Positions 19,366-28,276 of a DNA stretch of 64,000 nucleotides are shown piece by piece; the first letter of the stretch is position 1; each line of letters starts with the position of its first letter. Source of the stretch: DASYLJ01 sp036009625 (GTDB taxonomy: Bacteria > Desulfobacterota > Binatia > DP-6); assembly GCA_036009625.1 (NCBI GenBank), contig DASYLJ010000136.1, positions 19,216 through 83,215 on the forward strand, written 5' to 3'. Under the pieces are notes generated by a model. It made no database searches. It saw nothing but the letters and a program-made list of their open reading frames with translations, and was not told the origin of the DNA. Position numbers and translations under genes: made by a program.

Positions 19366-20244
19366 TCAGAGGCGGATCTCGCCCTCGATCACGGTCACCG
19401 CCGAGCCGCCGATCTCGATCACGCGTCCCTCGTCGGTGACGTGCACCGTGACGGCGCCGTCGCGGCCGACCTCGCGTCCCTGGCTCGACGTGTAGCTGCT
19501 GCCAGTGCGTCCGAGCAGGCCGGTGTCGGCGAGGAAGGCGCCGACGGCGGCGTTGCCGCTGCCGCAGACCGGGTCTTCGCCGATGCCCGCGGCGGGCGCA
19601 AAGGATCGCACGACGACGGGAAGGTCCTTCGCGTCCGACAGCGCCACCACCGTCACGCCGCTGATCCCGAGCTCGCGGCTCAGGTGATCGATGAGCGGCA
19701 GGTCGGGTCGCAGCGTGCGCAGCGCCGCCTCGTTGGCGACGAGGGCCACCAGCCACACCGCCCCGACGTCGATGATGCGTGGCGCGGAGGTGTCGCTCAC
19801 CGTGACGCCGAGCGCCTCGGTCAGTGGCTCGACCAGCGTCTCGTCGGCGTCGGCGACGCGCGGCGGCGGCACCCGCACGGAGATGCGGCGGGTGGGGCCG
19901 GTGCCGTCGATCGTGAGTGGCAGGACGCCCGCTTTGCACTCCTGCTGCAGACGCGTTGCGCCGGCCGGGACGAGTCCCGTGGACAGCACGGCATGCGCCG
20001 AGCCGACGGTGGGGTGCCCGGCGAACGGCAGCTCGCTGCGCGGCGTGAAGATGCGCAGGCGGTAGTCGGCACCAGCCTGCGTCGGGCGCAGGACGAAGGT
20101 CGTCTCCGACAGGTTCGTCCACGCCGCCACCTGCTGCATGGTGGCCTCCGGGATGTCGTCGGCGTCGAGCAGGACGGCGACCGGGTTGCCGCGCAGCGCA
20201 CGGTTCGTGAACACGTCGACCTGCTGGAAGCGGTAGGTGGGCAT
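19366..20244 (-). CDS. PhzF-family isomerase-like protein
   Basis: This protein of about 292 residues has the diaminopimelate-epimerase-like two-lobed fold of PhzF, which isomerises a dihydro-hydroxyanthranilate in phenazine synthesis. Most genomic members act on unknown small molecules. Family marks are QVDVFTNRALRGNPVAVLL at the start and the catalytic Glu47 in NLSETTFVLRP. Further marks are FTPRSELPFAGHPTVGSAH in the first lobe and FAPAAGIGEDPVCGSGNAAVGAFLA in the second. No other phenazine genes lie nearby, so phenazine synthesis is unlikely. The start is placed at the ATG 20244 (MPTYRF); a GTG at 20271 would add nine residues. Confidence 0.87.
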   Translation of the reverse strand: MPTYRFQQVDVFTNRALRGNPVAVLLDADDIPEATMQQVAAWTNLSETTFVLRPTQAGADYRLRIFTPRSELPFAGHPTVGSAHAVLSTGLVPAGATRLQQECKAGVLPLTIDGTGPTRRISVRVPPPRVADADETLVEPLTEALGVTVSDTSAPRIIDVGAVWLVALVANEAALRTLRPDLPLIDHLSRELGISGVTVVALSDAKDLPVVVRSFAPAAGIGEDPVCGSGNAAVGAFLADTGLLGRTGSSYTSSQGREVGRDGAVTVHVTDEGRVIEIGGSAVTVIEGEIRL

Positions 20245-20323
20245 GGGGACGTGGTAGCGGGGTTCGTCCACTCAGGGAACCCGTCTGCTCAAGTTCCGGT
20301 GGCGACCCGCCGATAGTGGGGCG

Positions 20324-21925
20324 ATGTGGACCGTGCTCCGGGCGGTGGTGGCCGCGCTGCTGCTGTGGACCGGGGCCGAGGCTGCGCCGCCGCGGATCGT
20401 CCAGGGCACGCTGACGTCGGCGTATCCGTCGACGGGAGCCCTGCTGGTGGTGAGCGGCGACTCGGGCGTCACCTGCTCGGGCGTCATGATCGGCTGCGAG
20501 ACGTTCCTCACCGCCGCCCACTGCGTCTGCCCGGCGGGGAAGGCCCCGTGCCAGGGCGACGACGCGCCCGACCCGTTCGACGTGACGGTGTACCTCGACA
20601 ACGCCGGCTTCTTCCCCGCCGACGTCGTGATCGTGCACCCCGATTACGACTTCCCGGTCGCCGACCTCGCGGTCGTGAAGCTGCTCTTCGCACCGACGAG
20701 CATCCCGCCATCGAAGCTGGCGAACATGAGCGTGCCCCTCGGCACGCCGGGAACGATCGTCGGTTTCGGGACGTCGGGCGGCAACGATGACAGCACCGGC
20801 TTGAAGCGTTCCGGCAACGTCGTCACGGCGGCGTGTCCGAACGACGTCTCCGACACGACGTCGGTGTGCTGGCGGTTCACCGGCGAGGGCTCGAACTCCT
20901 GTTCCGGCGATTCCGGCGGACCGCTCTTCCTGAACGACGGCAGCATCGCCGGCACGACGTCGGGCGGCGTGCGCGCCAGCTGTCTCGCCACCGACTCGAG
21001 CTACGACACGAACGTGCCGTACTACCACGACTGGATCGCCGCGCAGGCCGGCGAGGATCTCGCCAACACCGTCTGCGGCGAGCTGCCGCAGGTGGGGCAG
21101 CCGGGCAGCACCGTCACCGAGTTCACGGGGACGCTCGACCGCGACGTCACCGAGGCGGTGCACACGATCGTCGTGCCGGAGAACACCGAGGAGCTGCGCA
21201 TCGGCATGCACGGCGCCGACGACGGTCGCATCGACTTCGATCTCGCCGTCCGGTTCGACACGCCGCCGACCGACGAGGAGTCGGACTGCGAGGACGCCGC
21301 ACCCGGCCAGTACGCCTACTGCGAGTTCTTCTACCCCGACCCCGGCACGTGGCACGTCCGCGTGAAGCGCGCCGCGGGCGACGGCGAGTATCAGCTGGTG
21401 GTGACGACGCTGGGTGGCGGCGCGACCACCGAGTGTGGCAACGACGTGCTCGAGGCGGGCGAGGAGTGCGACGGCATCGACGCCCCGAGCTGTCCGGGCG
21501 GGTGCGACCCGTTCGACTGCGTATGCACGCCGTGCCCCGAGGACCTGACCATCGAGCAGATCCAGCTGGCGCGGAAGTTCGTCCTGCGCGGCGCGCTCGC
21601 GAACGGCGAGGGCATGTACGAGGGCTTCGATCCGCGCAGCGTCGATCTCGACGTGTCGGTCGCCGATGCCAGTGGTCGTACCGCCGAGGTGCGGATTCCC
21701 GCGTTCGATACGGGATGGAAGGCGGCGCGATCGGGCAAGAGCTGGCGCTGGCACGGCCGTCTCGACGGCCTGCGCCGCCTGACGCTGCGCGATCGCACGA
21801 AGAAGCGCGGCGCATGGACGATCGTCGCCGACGGTCGCGACGTCCCGGGCGCGGATCGCGTCGGGACGTCGGGTCTCACCGTCACGGTGCGCTCGGACTA
21901 CACCTGCGCGATGAAGCGGTATTGA
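20324..21925 (+). CDS. Secreted trypsin-like serine protease with C-terminal beta module (copy 1)
   Basis: This 533-residue secreted S1-family protease has a signal peptide (residues 1-20), a mature start at RIVQGTL and the full triad: His66 in FLTAAHC, Asp114 in FPVADLAV and Ser197 in SCSGDSGGP. After the protease domain comes a segment resembling a pre-peptidase C-terminal (PPC) beta domain (about 265-365; DFDLAVRFD, GTWHVRVKR). Then follows a Cys-rich linker with CGNDVLEAGEECDG, as seen in many myxobacterial surface proteins. The last 120 residues form a beta-rich module (VDLDVSVADASGRT, DTGWKAARSGKSWRWHG) that resembles the tails of the di-heme propeller proteins at 49-62 kb. A paralogue lies at 26618. 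It diverges from the PhzF-like gene across about 79 bases. Confidence 0.88.
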   Translation: MWTVLRAVVAALLLWTGAEAAPPRIVQGTLTSAYPSTGALLVVSGDSGVTCSGVMIGCETFLTAAHCVCPAGKAPCQGDDAPDPFDVTVYLDNAGFFPADVVIVHPDYDFPVADLAVVKLLFAPTSIPPSKLANMSVPLGTPGTIVGFGTSGGNDDSTGLKRSGNVVTAACPNDVSDTTSVCWRFTGEGSNSCSGDSGGPLFLNDGSIAGTTSGGVRASCLATDSSYDTNVPYYHDWIAAQAGEDLANTVCGELPQVGQPGSTVTEFTGTLDRDVTEAVHTIVVPENTEELRIGMHGADDGRIDFDLAVRFDTPPTDEESDCEDAAPGQYAYCEFFYPDPGTWHVRVKRAAGDGEYQLVVTTLGGGATTECGNDVLEAGEECDGIDAPSCPGGCDPFDCVCTPCPEDLTIEQIQLARKFVLRGALANGEGMYEGFDPRSVDLDVSVADASGRTAEVRIPAFDTGWKAARSGKSWRWHGRLDGLRRLTLRDRTKKRGAWTIVADGRDVPGADRVGTSGLTVTVRSDYTCAMKRY

Positions 21926-21926
21926 G

Positions 21927-23606
21927 TCACCGCAACGCCGCCACCACCGCCGTGCCCGGGCCCTTCTCGACGCGGAATTGCACGTGGACGGGCTGGCCGT
22001 CCTCGACCCACGACGCGACGTAGTCACCGAGCGTCGCGCGCAGCTCGACCGCGCCCGCGGCGTCCGCGGTGAGGGTGGCACGCGTGCGCCAGCGATCGTT
22101 CAGCAGCGACACGACGGCTTCGCCGTGGCGGCTGAGCGCGCCGTCGTCGGTCCACAGGCCGTGCTGCAGGAAGTTGCGGGCAACGACCTTGTTCCACAGG
22201 CCCCAGAACACGATCTGCTCGACGGCGGGGTGGCCCCACCAGAGGCGCATGAGCGCCTCGGCCTGCGCGGCGCGCAGCTCGGGCTCGGCGGGCGCGACGA
22301 AGTTCGTCTCCGTCATGTGCACCGGGAGCCCCGCCTCGGCGAGGGTGTCGAGCGCCACCAGGTAGTCGTCGATGCGCGTGCGCTGCGAGAGATCGGCGGT
22401 GCCGCCCGCGTAGACCACGCCGGGAACGAAGTGCGCCTGCTGGCCGATGGCGTGGATCGGGACGCCGGCGGCGCGCAGCCCCTCCACCCGATCGCGCACG
22501 GCGGCGGCGTTCGGCCCCGGCAGGCCGGTGAAGACCTCGGTGATCCACTCGTTGAAGACGAGCTGACAGCCGGGATCGATCGCGTGCACCCAGCCGTATA
22601 TCTCGGGGAGGATGCCGGGCCCGAGGCGATCCATGAAGAACGACGTGAACGGATTCAGCGTCTCGTTGGTGACGTCCCAGATGTCGATGCGGCCGCGATA
22701 GCGCGAGACCGTGGTCTCGACGTAGGTGCGCACCAGCGCGCGCAGCTCGTCGCGTTCGGCGGGCGTCAGGTTCGGATTCGGGAAGCGCTCGCGAACCCAG
22801 AGCGGGACGCCGCTGCCGCTCGAGAACGGCGGCACGTTGCCCCAGAAGAGGGTGTGCCCCTTCACCGGGAAGCCGTTGCTCTGCGCCCACGCGATCTCGG
22901 AATCGGCGAGGTCGAAGAAGAAGGCATCCGGCGTCGGCTGCGCGACGCGCCACTTCATGCCCGTCTCCATCACGACGAAGTTCGCGTGGCGGCGGGCGAT
23001 GTCGGTGTAGAAGGCGAGGTCCTCGGGCGCATTCACGTAGCTGCGCAGATCGATCGGGAAGCCGAAGGCGAAGGCGTGCCGCGTCTGCGTGACGGTAACC
23101 TCCGTGCCGGGCGTCCCGACCGAGAGGCGCAGCGGACGCGAGCGCAGCGTCACCGCGCGCGCGTCCGCGTCGGCGACGACGGCCATCTCGGCGGAGTCGA
23201 GGAGCAGCGAGAGGTCGGCGGGACGTCCGGGCGGCAGATCCGGAATCTCGCCCGGCCCGGCCTCGACCGCGGCGGTGACGTAGCCGCAGGACGCCTCGGC
23301 GACCGCGCGCGCGCGATCGCAGTCGATGGTGCAGTGCAGATCACCGGCCGCGCACGCCGATCGGCAGCTCCGGTGCGATGCGCGGGTCGTCGTGCGGCAC
23401 GTGCGCGACGCGGCGATGCAGGCGGTCTCGTCGCCGGCGCAGGTGACGGGGCAGGGCGTCGCGACGGTACGGCAGGCGACCTTCGTTGCGGTACGCGTCG
23501 TGCGACAGGCGGCGCGGCAGATGGCGACCGCGTCGTGATCCGAGTCGTGTGCAGTTGCGATCGCAGGCACGCGCCGTCCAGGTGGCGGCGTCGCCACAGG
23601 CGACAC
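21927..23606 (-). CDS. GH10 endo-beta-1,4-xylanase with Cys-rich N-terminal region (frame break near 5' end)
   Basis: This coding region of about 559 codons encodes a glycoside hydrolase family 10 catalytic domain, which cleaves the xylan backbone with retention. The acid/base Glu315 sits in WDVTNETLN and the nucleophile Glu433 in HMTETNF. Other family blocks are GHTLFWGN, GIGQQAHF-like IHAIGQQAHF and IVFWGLWNK. Residues 30-110 are a Cys-rich repeat region (CRAACRTTRTATKVACRT and similar). The annotated start is a GTG with no ribosome site and no leader. A proper signal peptide lies upstream in another frame (23697), so the gene probably contains a one-base frame shift near 23550. Its stop is next to the convergent protease stop. 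Confidence 0.85.
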   Translation of the reverse strand: MSPVATPPPGRRVPAIATAHDSDHDAVAICRAACRTTRTATKVACRTVATPCPVTCAGDETACIAASRTCRTTTRASHRSCRSACAAGDLHCTIDCDRARAVAEASCGYVTAAVEAGPGEIPDLPPGRPADLSLLLDSAEMAVVADADARAVTLRSRPLRLSVGTPGTEVTVTQTRHAFAFGFPIDLRSYVNAPEDLAFYTDIARRHANFVVMETGMKWRVAQPTPDAFFFDLADSEIAWAQSNGFPVKGHTLFWGNVPPFSSGSGVPLWVRERFPNPNLTPAERDELRALVRTYVETTVSRYRGRIDIWDVTNETLNPFTSFFMDRLGPGILPEIYGWVHAIDPGCQLVFNEWITEVFTGLPGPNAAAVRDRVEGLRAAGVPIHAIGQQAHFVPGVVYAGGTADLSQRTRIDDYLVALDTLAEAGLPVHMTETNFVAPAEPELRAAQAEALMRLWWGHPAVEQIVFWGLWNKVVARNFLQHGLWTDDGALSRHGEAVVSLLNDRWRTRATLTADAAGAVELRATLGDYVASWVEDGQPVHVQFRVEKGPGTAVVAALR

Positions 23607-23697
23607 GCGCGACGCGACATCCGTTGCCGGCCGCCAGGGCGGGGGTGGCGAAGAGGAAGAGCAGGAACAGCGAAAAGGCCGGCCGAAGGATCGTCAC
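23540..23697 (-). other. Out-of-frame signal peptide and first Cys-rich turn of the GH10 gene
   Basis: A GTG at 23697 opens a frame encoding MTILRPAFSLFLLFLFATPALA, a textbook Sec signal peptide. It is followed by GCRVARVACGDAATWTARACDRNC, which continues naturally in style into the Cys-rich start of the GH10 frame. The two frames differ by one base. The break most likely lies in the 23540-23565 interval. It may be a sequencing or assembly error, a real inactivating mutation or a recoding site; the sequence alone cannot tell. Confidence 0.6.
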
Positions 23698-23723
23698 GGA
23701 GGAAACGAACCACGGTCGGTGCC

Positions 23724-23753
23724 GGCGGGCAAGGAAATAGTTCCGTGCCCGCC
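23724..23753 (-). terminator. Hairpin after the acyl-CoA synthetase gene
   Basis: GGCGGGCAAGGAA (23724-23736) pairs with TTCCGTGCCCGCC (23741-23753), 13 bp with one mismatch and an ATAG loop. It lies about 27 bases past the stop codon of the minus-strand acyl-CoA synthetase gene and upstream of the GH10 signal peptide. It probably separates the two transcripts. Confidence 0.5.
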
Positions 23754-23779
23754 AGTCAGCGCGGGATGCGGGGGGCTGC

Positions 23780-25330
23780 TCAGATCGCGCGGTCGCGTCC
23801 GGCCCAGTACGGATCGCGCAGCTTCCGCTTGTAGAGCTTGCCGTTCGGGTCGCGCGGCATCGCCTCGACGAAGTCGATCGAGCGCGGACATTTGAACTTG
23901 GCGAGCTTCTGCAGACAGAAGGCCATCAGCTCCTCGGCCAGGGCAGGGCTCGGCGTCACGCCCGCCGCCGGCTCGACGACCGCCTTCACCGACTCACCCC
24001 AGTCGGTGTCGGGAATGCCGAACGCCGCCGCGTCGCCGACCTTGGGGTGGGACAGGAGGGCGCCCTCGATCTCGGCGGGGTAGATGTTGGCGCCGCCCGA
24101 GATGATCATGTCGATCTTGCGGTCGCGCAGGAACAGGTAGCCGTCCTCGTCGAGCAGCCCCACGTCGCCGACGGTGAAGAAGCCGTCGCGGCGATTGGCG
24201 TCGGTCTTGCCCTTGTCGCCGTGATACTCGAAGTCGTTCGAGCCGAGCTTCATGTAGACGGTGCCGATCTCGCCCGCCGGCACGTCCTTGCCCTCGTCGT
24301 CGAGGATGCGGATCTCCGAGCTGGGCCACGCGCGGCCGACGGTACCGGGCTTCTCGAGCCACTCGCTCGGCGTCACCAGCGAGCCGCCGCCCTCGCTGGC
24401 GGCGTAGTACTCGTAGATCACCGGTCCCCACCACCCGAGCATGGCGCGCTTCACGTCGACGGGGCAGGGCGCCGCGGCATGGATGATGTGACGCAGCGAC
24501 GACAGGTCGTACTTCGCCTTCACGTCCTCGGGCAGCGCCAGCAGGCGGTGGAACTGCGTCGGCACCATGTGGCTGGTGGTGACGCGGTCACGCTCCATCA
24601 CCGCGAGCGACGACTCGGGCGTCCACTTGTCCATCAGCACGACACCGTGCCCGAAGTGCATCGAGCTGCCGGCGAACATGAGGACGGCGGTGTGGTAGAG
24701 CGGCGAGCCGACGAGGTGCACGTTGTCGTCGAGCGGCTGCACGCCGAACATCATCAGGAACATGCCGATGGTCTGGCCGACCATGTCGGGATCGTACGGC
24801 GCCAGCGGCCGGCGCACGCCCTTCGGCCGTCCGGTCGTACCCGAGGTGTAGTTCATCACCTGACCGGCGACGCGATCGGGCGGCATGGTGTCGGGCTGGC
24901 CCGCCATCAGGTCCTCGTAGGGACGGAAGCCTGGGATGTCGCCGACGGCGAAGCGCGCCGGCTTCGGCAATCCCGCCTCGTCGGCCGCCGCGATGCACGC
25001 GTCGGCGAAGCGCTCGCCCGCGACCAGCACCTTCGCGCCCGAGTCCTGCACGATGTAGGCGATCTCGGACGCGGTCAGGTGGTGGTTGATCGGCACGAGA
25101 TAGAAGCCCGCCTGCAGCGCCGCGAGGTAGAGCTCGATCATGGGGCCGCCGTTCGGCAGCACCGTGGTGACGACGTCACCGACGCCGACGCCGAGGGCGC
25201 GCAGCCCGTGGACCAGCTTGTTCGTGTTCGCGAGCACCTCGCCGGCCGTGCGACGGCGGCCGTCGGGCTCGACGAGGGCGATGCGTGAGGGATCGTTCTG
25301 CGCCAGGCGCCAGAAGCCGTATTCCGACAT
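23780..25330 (-). CDS. AMP-forming acyl-CoA synthetase
   Basis: This 516-residue cytoplasmic enzyme of the adenylate-forming family activates a carboxylic acid with ATP and joins it to coenzyme A. The P-loop-like motif YTSGTTGRPKG begins at residue 161. The A5 region YEYYAASEGGG, the A7 motif (FTVGDVGLLDEDGYLFLRDR) and the hinge with DMIISGGANIYPAEIE are all intact. The C-terminal PNGKLYKRKLR contains the catalytic lysine. The acid substrate (fatty, aromatic or steroid-derived) cannot be deduced. The ATG at 25330 is used; an in-frame upstream extension to 25558 has no conserved content. It diverges from an MFS transporter gene across about 97 bases. Confidence 0.9.
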   Translation of the reverse strand: MSEYGFWRLAQNDPSRIALVEPDGRRRTAGEVLANTNKLVHGLRALGVGVGDVVTTVLPNGGPMIELYLAALQAGFYLVPINHHLTASEIAYIVQDSGAKVLVAGERFADACIAAADEAGLPKPARFAVGDIPGFRPYEDLMAGQPDTMPPDRVAGQVMNYTSGTTGRPKGVRRPLAPYDPDMVGQTIGMFLMMFGVQPLDDNVHLVGSPLYHTAVLMFAGSSMHFGHGVVLMDKWTPESSLAVMERDRVTTSHMVPTQFHRLLALPEDVKAKYDLSSLRHIIHAAAPCPVDVKRAMLGWWGPVIYEYYAASEGGGSLVTPSEWLEKPGTVGRAWPSSEIRILDDEGKDVPAGEIGTVYMKLGSNDFEYHGDKGKTDANRRDGFFTVGDVGLLDEDGYLFLRDRKIDMIISGGANIYPAEIEGALLSHPKVGDAAAFGIPDTDWGESVKAVVEPAAGVTPSPALAEELMAFCLQKLAKFKCPRSIDFVEAMPRDPNGKLYKRKLRDPYWAGRDRAI

Positions 25331-25427
25331 GGGGGGTCGGGGTACCACAGCCGGGTGGCGATGCTCCAGCCCTGCGTTGACCCATCCGGAACCGCCGTGT
25401 AACGCCTCCGCGTGCCCCCGAGCCGTC

Positions 25428-26570
25428 GTGCCTGCTGAGTCGGTTCTGTCGCCGCGCTTCCTGCGGCTCACGGCGGCGAACTTCTGCTTCTTCCTGACGT
25501 TCACCTCGTTCTTCCTGCTGCCGCTGCACATCCGGGCGCTCGGCGGCTCGGACGCCATGGCCGGCTATGTCATGGGGACGAACGGCGTCGCCGGGCTGGT
25601 CGGCATCCTGGTCGTCGGTGCGTTGCTCGACCGCTTCGATCGGCGGCTCTTCCTGCGCGGTGGCCTCGTCGCCATGGCGGTGCTCGCGCTCTGCTTCCTC
25701 GTCGTCGATCATGTCGGACCGTTGCTGTTCCTGCTGCGCGCGCTCCAGGGCGTGGCGTTCGCCGCCGGGTTCAACGCCGCGTCGACGCTGGCGGTCGACT
25801 TCGCACCGCCCGCGCGACGTGGCGAGGCGCTCGGCCTGTTCGGTGTCTCGACGCTGGCGACGCACGCGCTCGCGCCGACGATCGGCGAGCAGCTGATCCA
25901 CCTCGGCGGCTTCCCGCTGCTCTTCGTGGTCGCGAGCGGCTACTCCGTCGTCGGGCTCGCGATCGCCTGGACGCTCCCCGCGCCGGTGCTGGTCCAGGGT
26001 CGCTCCGCGCCGCTGCGACCGACACCCGACCTGGTCGCCCTGCTCGCCGCCGTGGCCTGCTGCGGGGTGGCCTTCGGGACCGTCGTCACGTTCACCCCGA
26101 CGTTCGTCCACGACGAGCACCTCGGCCCGGTGGCGACGTTCTTCCTGTCGTACACCGTGGCGGCGATCGCCGTCCGCGTCGTCGCCGGACGCTTGGGCGA
26201 CCGGGTCGGTTACCGGCGCGTGGCGCAGCCGGCGATGCTCGGGCTCGCCGCCTCGATCGCGGCCCTGGCCACCGTGCACTCGGTGCTCCTGCTGGGGATC
26301 GTCGGGCTGGTGTTCGGTGCCATGCAGGGGCTCGTCTTTCCGACGCTCAACGCCTTCGCGATCACGAATGCGGAGCCCACCCAGATCGGCCGGCTGCAGA
26401 CCTTCTTCAACGGCACCTTCAACCTGGGGGTGACCGCAGGTGCCATGCTGCTCGGAAACGTGGTCGACGCCTTCGGGCACCGCTCGGCCTTCCTGTTCGC
26501 TGCGGCGACTGCGCTGCTGGCCGTCGTCCTGATCACCGCCGGCACCCACCCGGATCGACTTTCCAGTTGA
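25428..26570 (+). CDS. Major facilitator superfamily transporter
   Basis: This 380-residue inner-membrane protein has about 12 hydrophobic helices. It shows the MFS loop 2-3 signature in altered form (GALLDRFDRRLFLRGG) and its pseudo-repeat in the second half (VVAGRLGDRVGYRRV). Both match the DRxxRR-type motif of drug- or metabolite-exporting MFS members. The GTG at 25428 starts MPAESVLSPRFLRLTAANFC and is chosen because the first membrane helix begins directly after it; the frame is open further upstream. The substrate is unknown. The adjacent acyl-CoA synthetase gene points the other way, so co-function is only possible. Confidence 0.85.
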   Translation: MPAESVLSPRFLRLTAANFCFFLTFTSFFLLPLHIRALGGSDAMAGYVMGTNGVAGLVGILVVGALLDRFDRRLFLRGGLVAMAVLALCFLVVDHVGPLLFLLRALQGVAFAAGFNAASTLAVDFAPPARRGEALGLFGVSTLATHALAPTIGEQLIHLGGFPLLFVVASGYSVVGLAIAWTLPAPVLVQGRSAPLRPTPDLVALLAAVACCGVAFGTVVTFTPTFVHDEHLGPVATFFLSYTVAAIAVRVVAGRLGDRVGYRRVAQPAMLGLAASIAALATVHSVLLLGIVGLVFGAMQGLVFPTLNAFAITNAEPTQIGRLQTFFNGTFNLGVTAGAMLLGNVVDAFGHRSAFLFAAATALLAVVLITAGTHPDRLSS

Positions 26571-26617
26571 CGTCCGGGCGGTTGCGCTGGTAGCGCACCC
26601 TGCTTCGGAGGATGCGA

Positions 26618-28276
26618 ATGCGCCGAGTGAGAGCCCTGGCCGTCCTGAGCGTCGTGGTGGCGGTCGCGGCGGTGTTCGCAGCCCCATCCGAGGCGCGACG
26701 CCGCCTGGCGCGGCCGAAGACCTCCTCCCTCCGGCCACGCATCGTGAACGGCACCTTCACGTCGGTGTTCCCGTCGACGGGCCTGCTCCTCGACGGCGGC
26801 AACCCGGCCACCGCGGAGGCGTCGTGCTCGGGCACGCTGATCGGCTGCAACACCTTCCTCACCGCCGCCCACTGCGTGTGCAATACCATCGGAGCCGATT
26901 GCCAGGGCGCCGGTGCGCCCGACCCGGCGACGAGCCTGGTCTTCCTGCAGCACGCCGGCTTCTTCTCGGTGACCAGCGTCGCCGTGCATCCGGACTACGA
27001 CTTCCCAGTGGCCGACGTCGCGGTGCTCACGCTCGGATCACCGGTGAGCGGCATCGCGCCGACGCCGATCAGCGAGACGCTCGCCGCGCCCGGGCTCGCC
27101 GGCACCATCGTCGGCTTCGGTCGCAGCGGTGGTTTGTCGTACGACTACGGGCTGAAGCGCGTCGGCAACGTCACCACCGCGTCCTGCACCGGCGGCGTCT
27201 CCAGCCTCACGTCGCTGTGCTGGACCTACACCGGCTCCGGCGCCAACACCTGCCACGGCGACTCGGGTGGCCCGCTCTTCCTCGACTTCGGCAGCGGTCC
27301 GGTCGTCGCCGGCATCACGTCGGGTGGCGACAGCGGTAGCTGCCTGCCCACCGACCACAGCTACGACGCCAACGTCGCGCACTACGCGTCGTACATCCAG
27401 GGCATCGCGGGCACCGACCTCGAGGCCACGAGCTGCGGCCCGTTGGCATCGGCGGGTGCCGCCGGCACGGCGGTGATGTCGGCGCAGGGGACGCTCAGCA
27501 GCGTCAGCACGACGCGCACGCACCCGTTCCCGGTCACGTCGGGCGTGGACGTCCTGCGCGTCACCATGAACGCCGTCGACGACGGCAACAGCGACTTCGA
27601 CCTCTACGTGAAGGCGGGCAGCCCGCCCACGCTGGCCGACTACGACTGCCGCGCCAACGGCTCCGGTCAGTTCGGTGCCTGCGAGCTGCCAGCGCCGGCC
27701 GGGGGTGCCTGGTACGTCATGGTGCACCGCTTCAGCGGCGCGGGTGCCTACCAGGTCACGGTGACGACGTTTGGCGGCCCGGCCCCGGTCTGTGGCAACG
27801 CGGTTTGGGAGAGCGGCGAGACCTGCGACGGCGCCGACGACGCCGCGTGTCCCGGCGCGTGCGCGCCCGACTGCACGTGCGACACGGTGTGCGGCGCGGA
27901 CGACCTCGTCATCGACAAGCTGCGCATCGCGCGCGGCATCACGTTGCGCGCCACCATCGCCAGCACCATGGGCGTCTATGACGGCATCGATCCGCGCCTC
28001 AGCCCGTTGACGGTGACGTTCACGGACGGTGTCGACACCGCGACGGTCACGATCCCTACCGACGACGCGGGCTGGAGCCGCTCGCGACCCGATCGCGGAC
28101 TGTACAAGTGGCGCGGCAACGCCGGCGGCCTGCGCCGCCTCGTCATGCGCGACGACGGCGCCACGTGGGACCTGCGCCTGTCGGCGCGTGACGTTCCGAA
28201 CTCGCTCCTGCTCGACCCGACGTCGGTCGACGTCACGCTCACCTTCGGCGATGCGTGCGCGTCGGGCTCGCCGTAG
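26618..28276 (+). CDS. Secreted trypsin-like serine protease with C-terminal beta module (copy 2)
   Basis: This 552-residue S1-family protease is a paralogue of the protein at 20324. It has a signal peptide (residues 1-27), a mature start near RIVNGTFTSVFPSTG and the triad His85 (FLTAAHC), Asp133 (FPVADVAV) and Ser216 (TCHGDSGGP). The same extra blocks follow in the same order: a PPC-like domain (DFDLYVKAGSP), a Cys-rich CGNAVWESGETCDG linker and a C-terminal beta module (IDPRLSPLTVTF, DAGWSRSRPDRGLYKWRG). A CGGAGG ribosome site lies 6 bases before the ATG at 26618, favouring it over the ATG at 26612. The two copies are separated by the xylanase, synthetase and transporter genes. Confidence 0.88.
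   Translation: MRRVRALAVLSVVVAVAAVFAAPSEARRRLARPKTSSLRPRIVNGTFTSVFPSTGLLLDGGNPATAEASCSGTLIGCNTFLTAAHCVCNTIGADCQGAGAPDPATSLVFLQHAGFFSVTSVAVHPDYDFPVADVAVLTLGSPVSGIAPTPISETLAAPGLAGTIVGFGRSGGLSYDYGLKRVGNVTTASCTGGVSSLTSLCWTYTGSGANTCHGDSGGPLFLDFGSGPVVAGITSGGDSGSCLPTDHSYDANVAHYASYIQGIAGTDLEATSCGPLASAGAAGTAVMSAQGTLSSVSTTRTHPFPVTSGVDVLRVTMNAVDDGNSDFDLYVKAGSPPTLADYDCRANGSGQFGACELPAPAGGAWYVMVHRFSGAGAYQVTVTTFGGPAPVCGNAVWESGETCDGADDAACPGACAPDCTCDTVCGADDLVIDKLRIARGITLRATIASTMGVYDGIDPRLSPLTVTFTDGVDTATVTIPTDDAGWSRSRPDRGLYKWRGNAGGLRRLVMRDDGATWDLRLSARDVPNSLLLDPTSVDVTLTFGDACASGSP

Noticed and set aside
19366..20244. PhzF-like gene as a sign of a phenazine cluster
   Set aside because: No other phenazine biosynthesis genes are nearby, and PhzF-family proteins are widespread outside phenazine producers.
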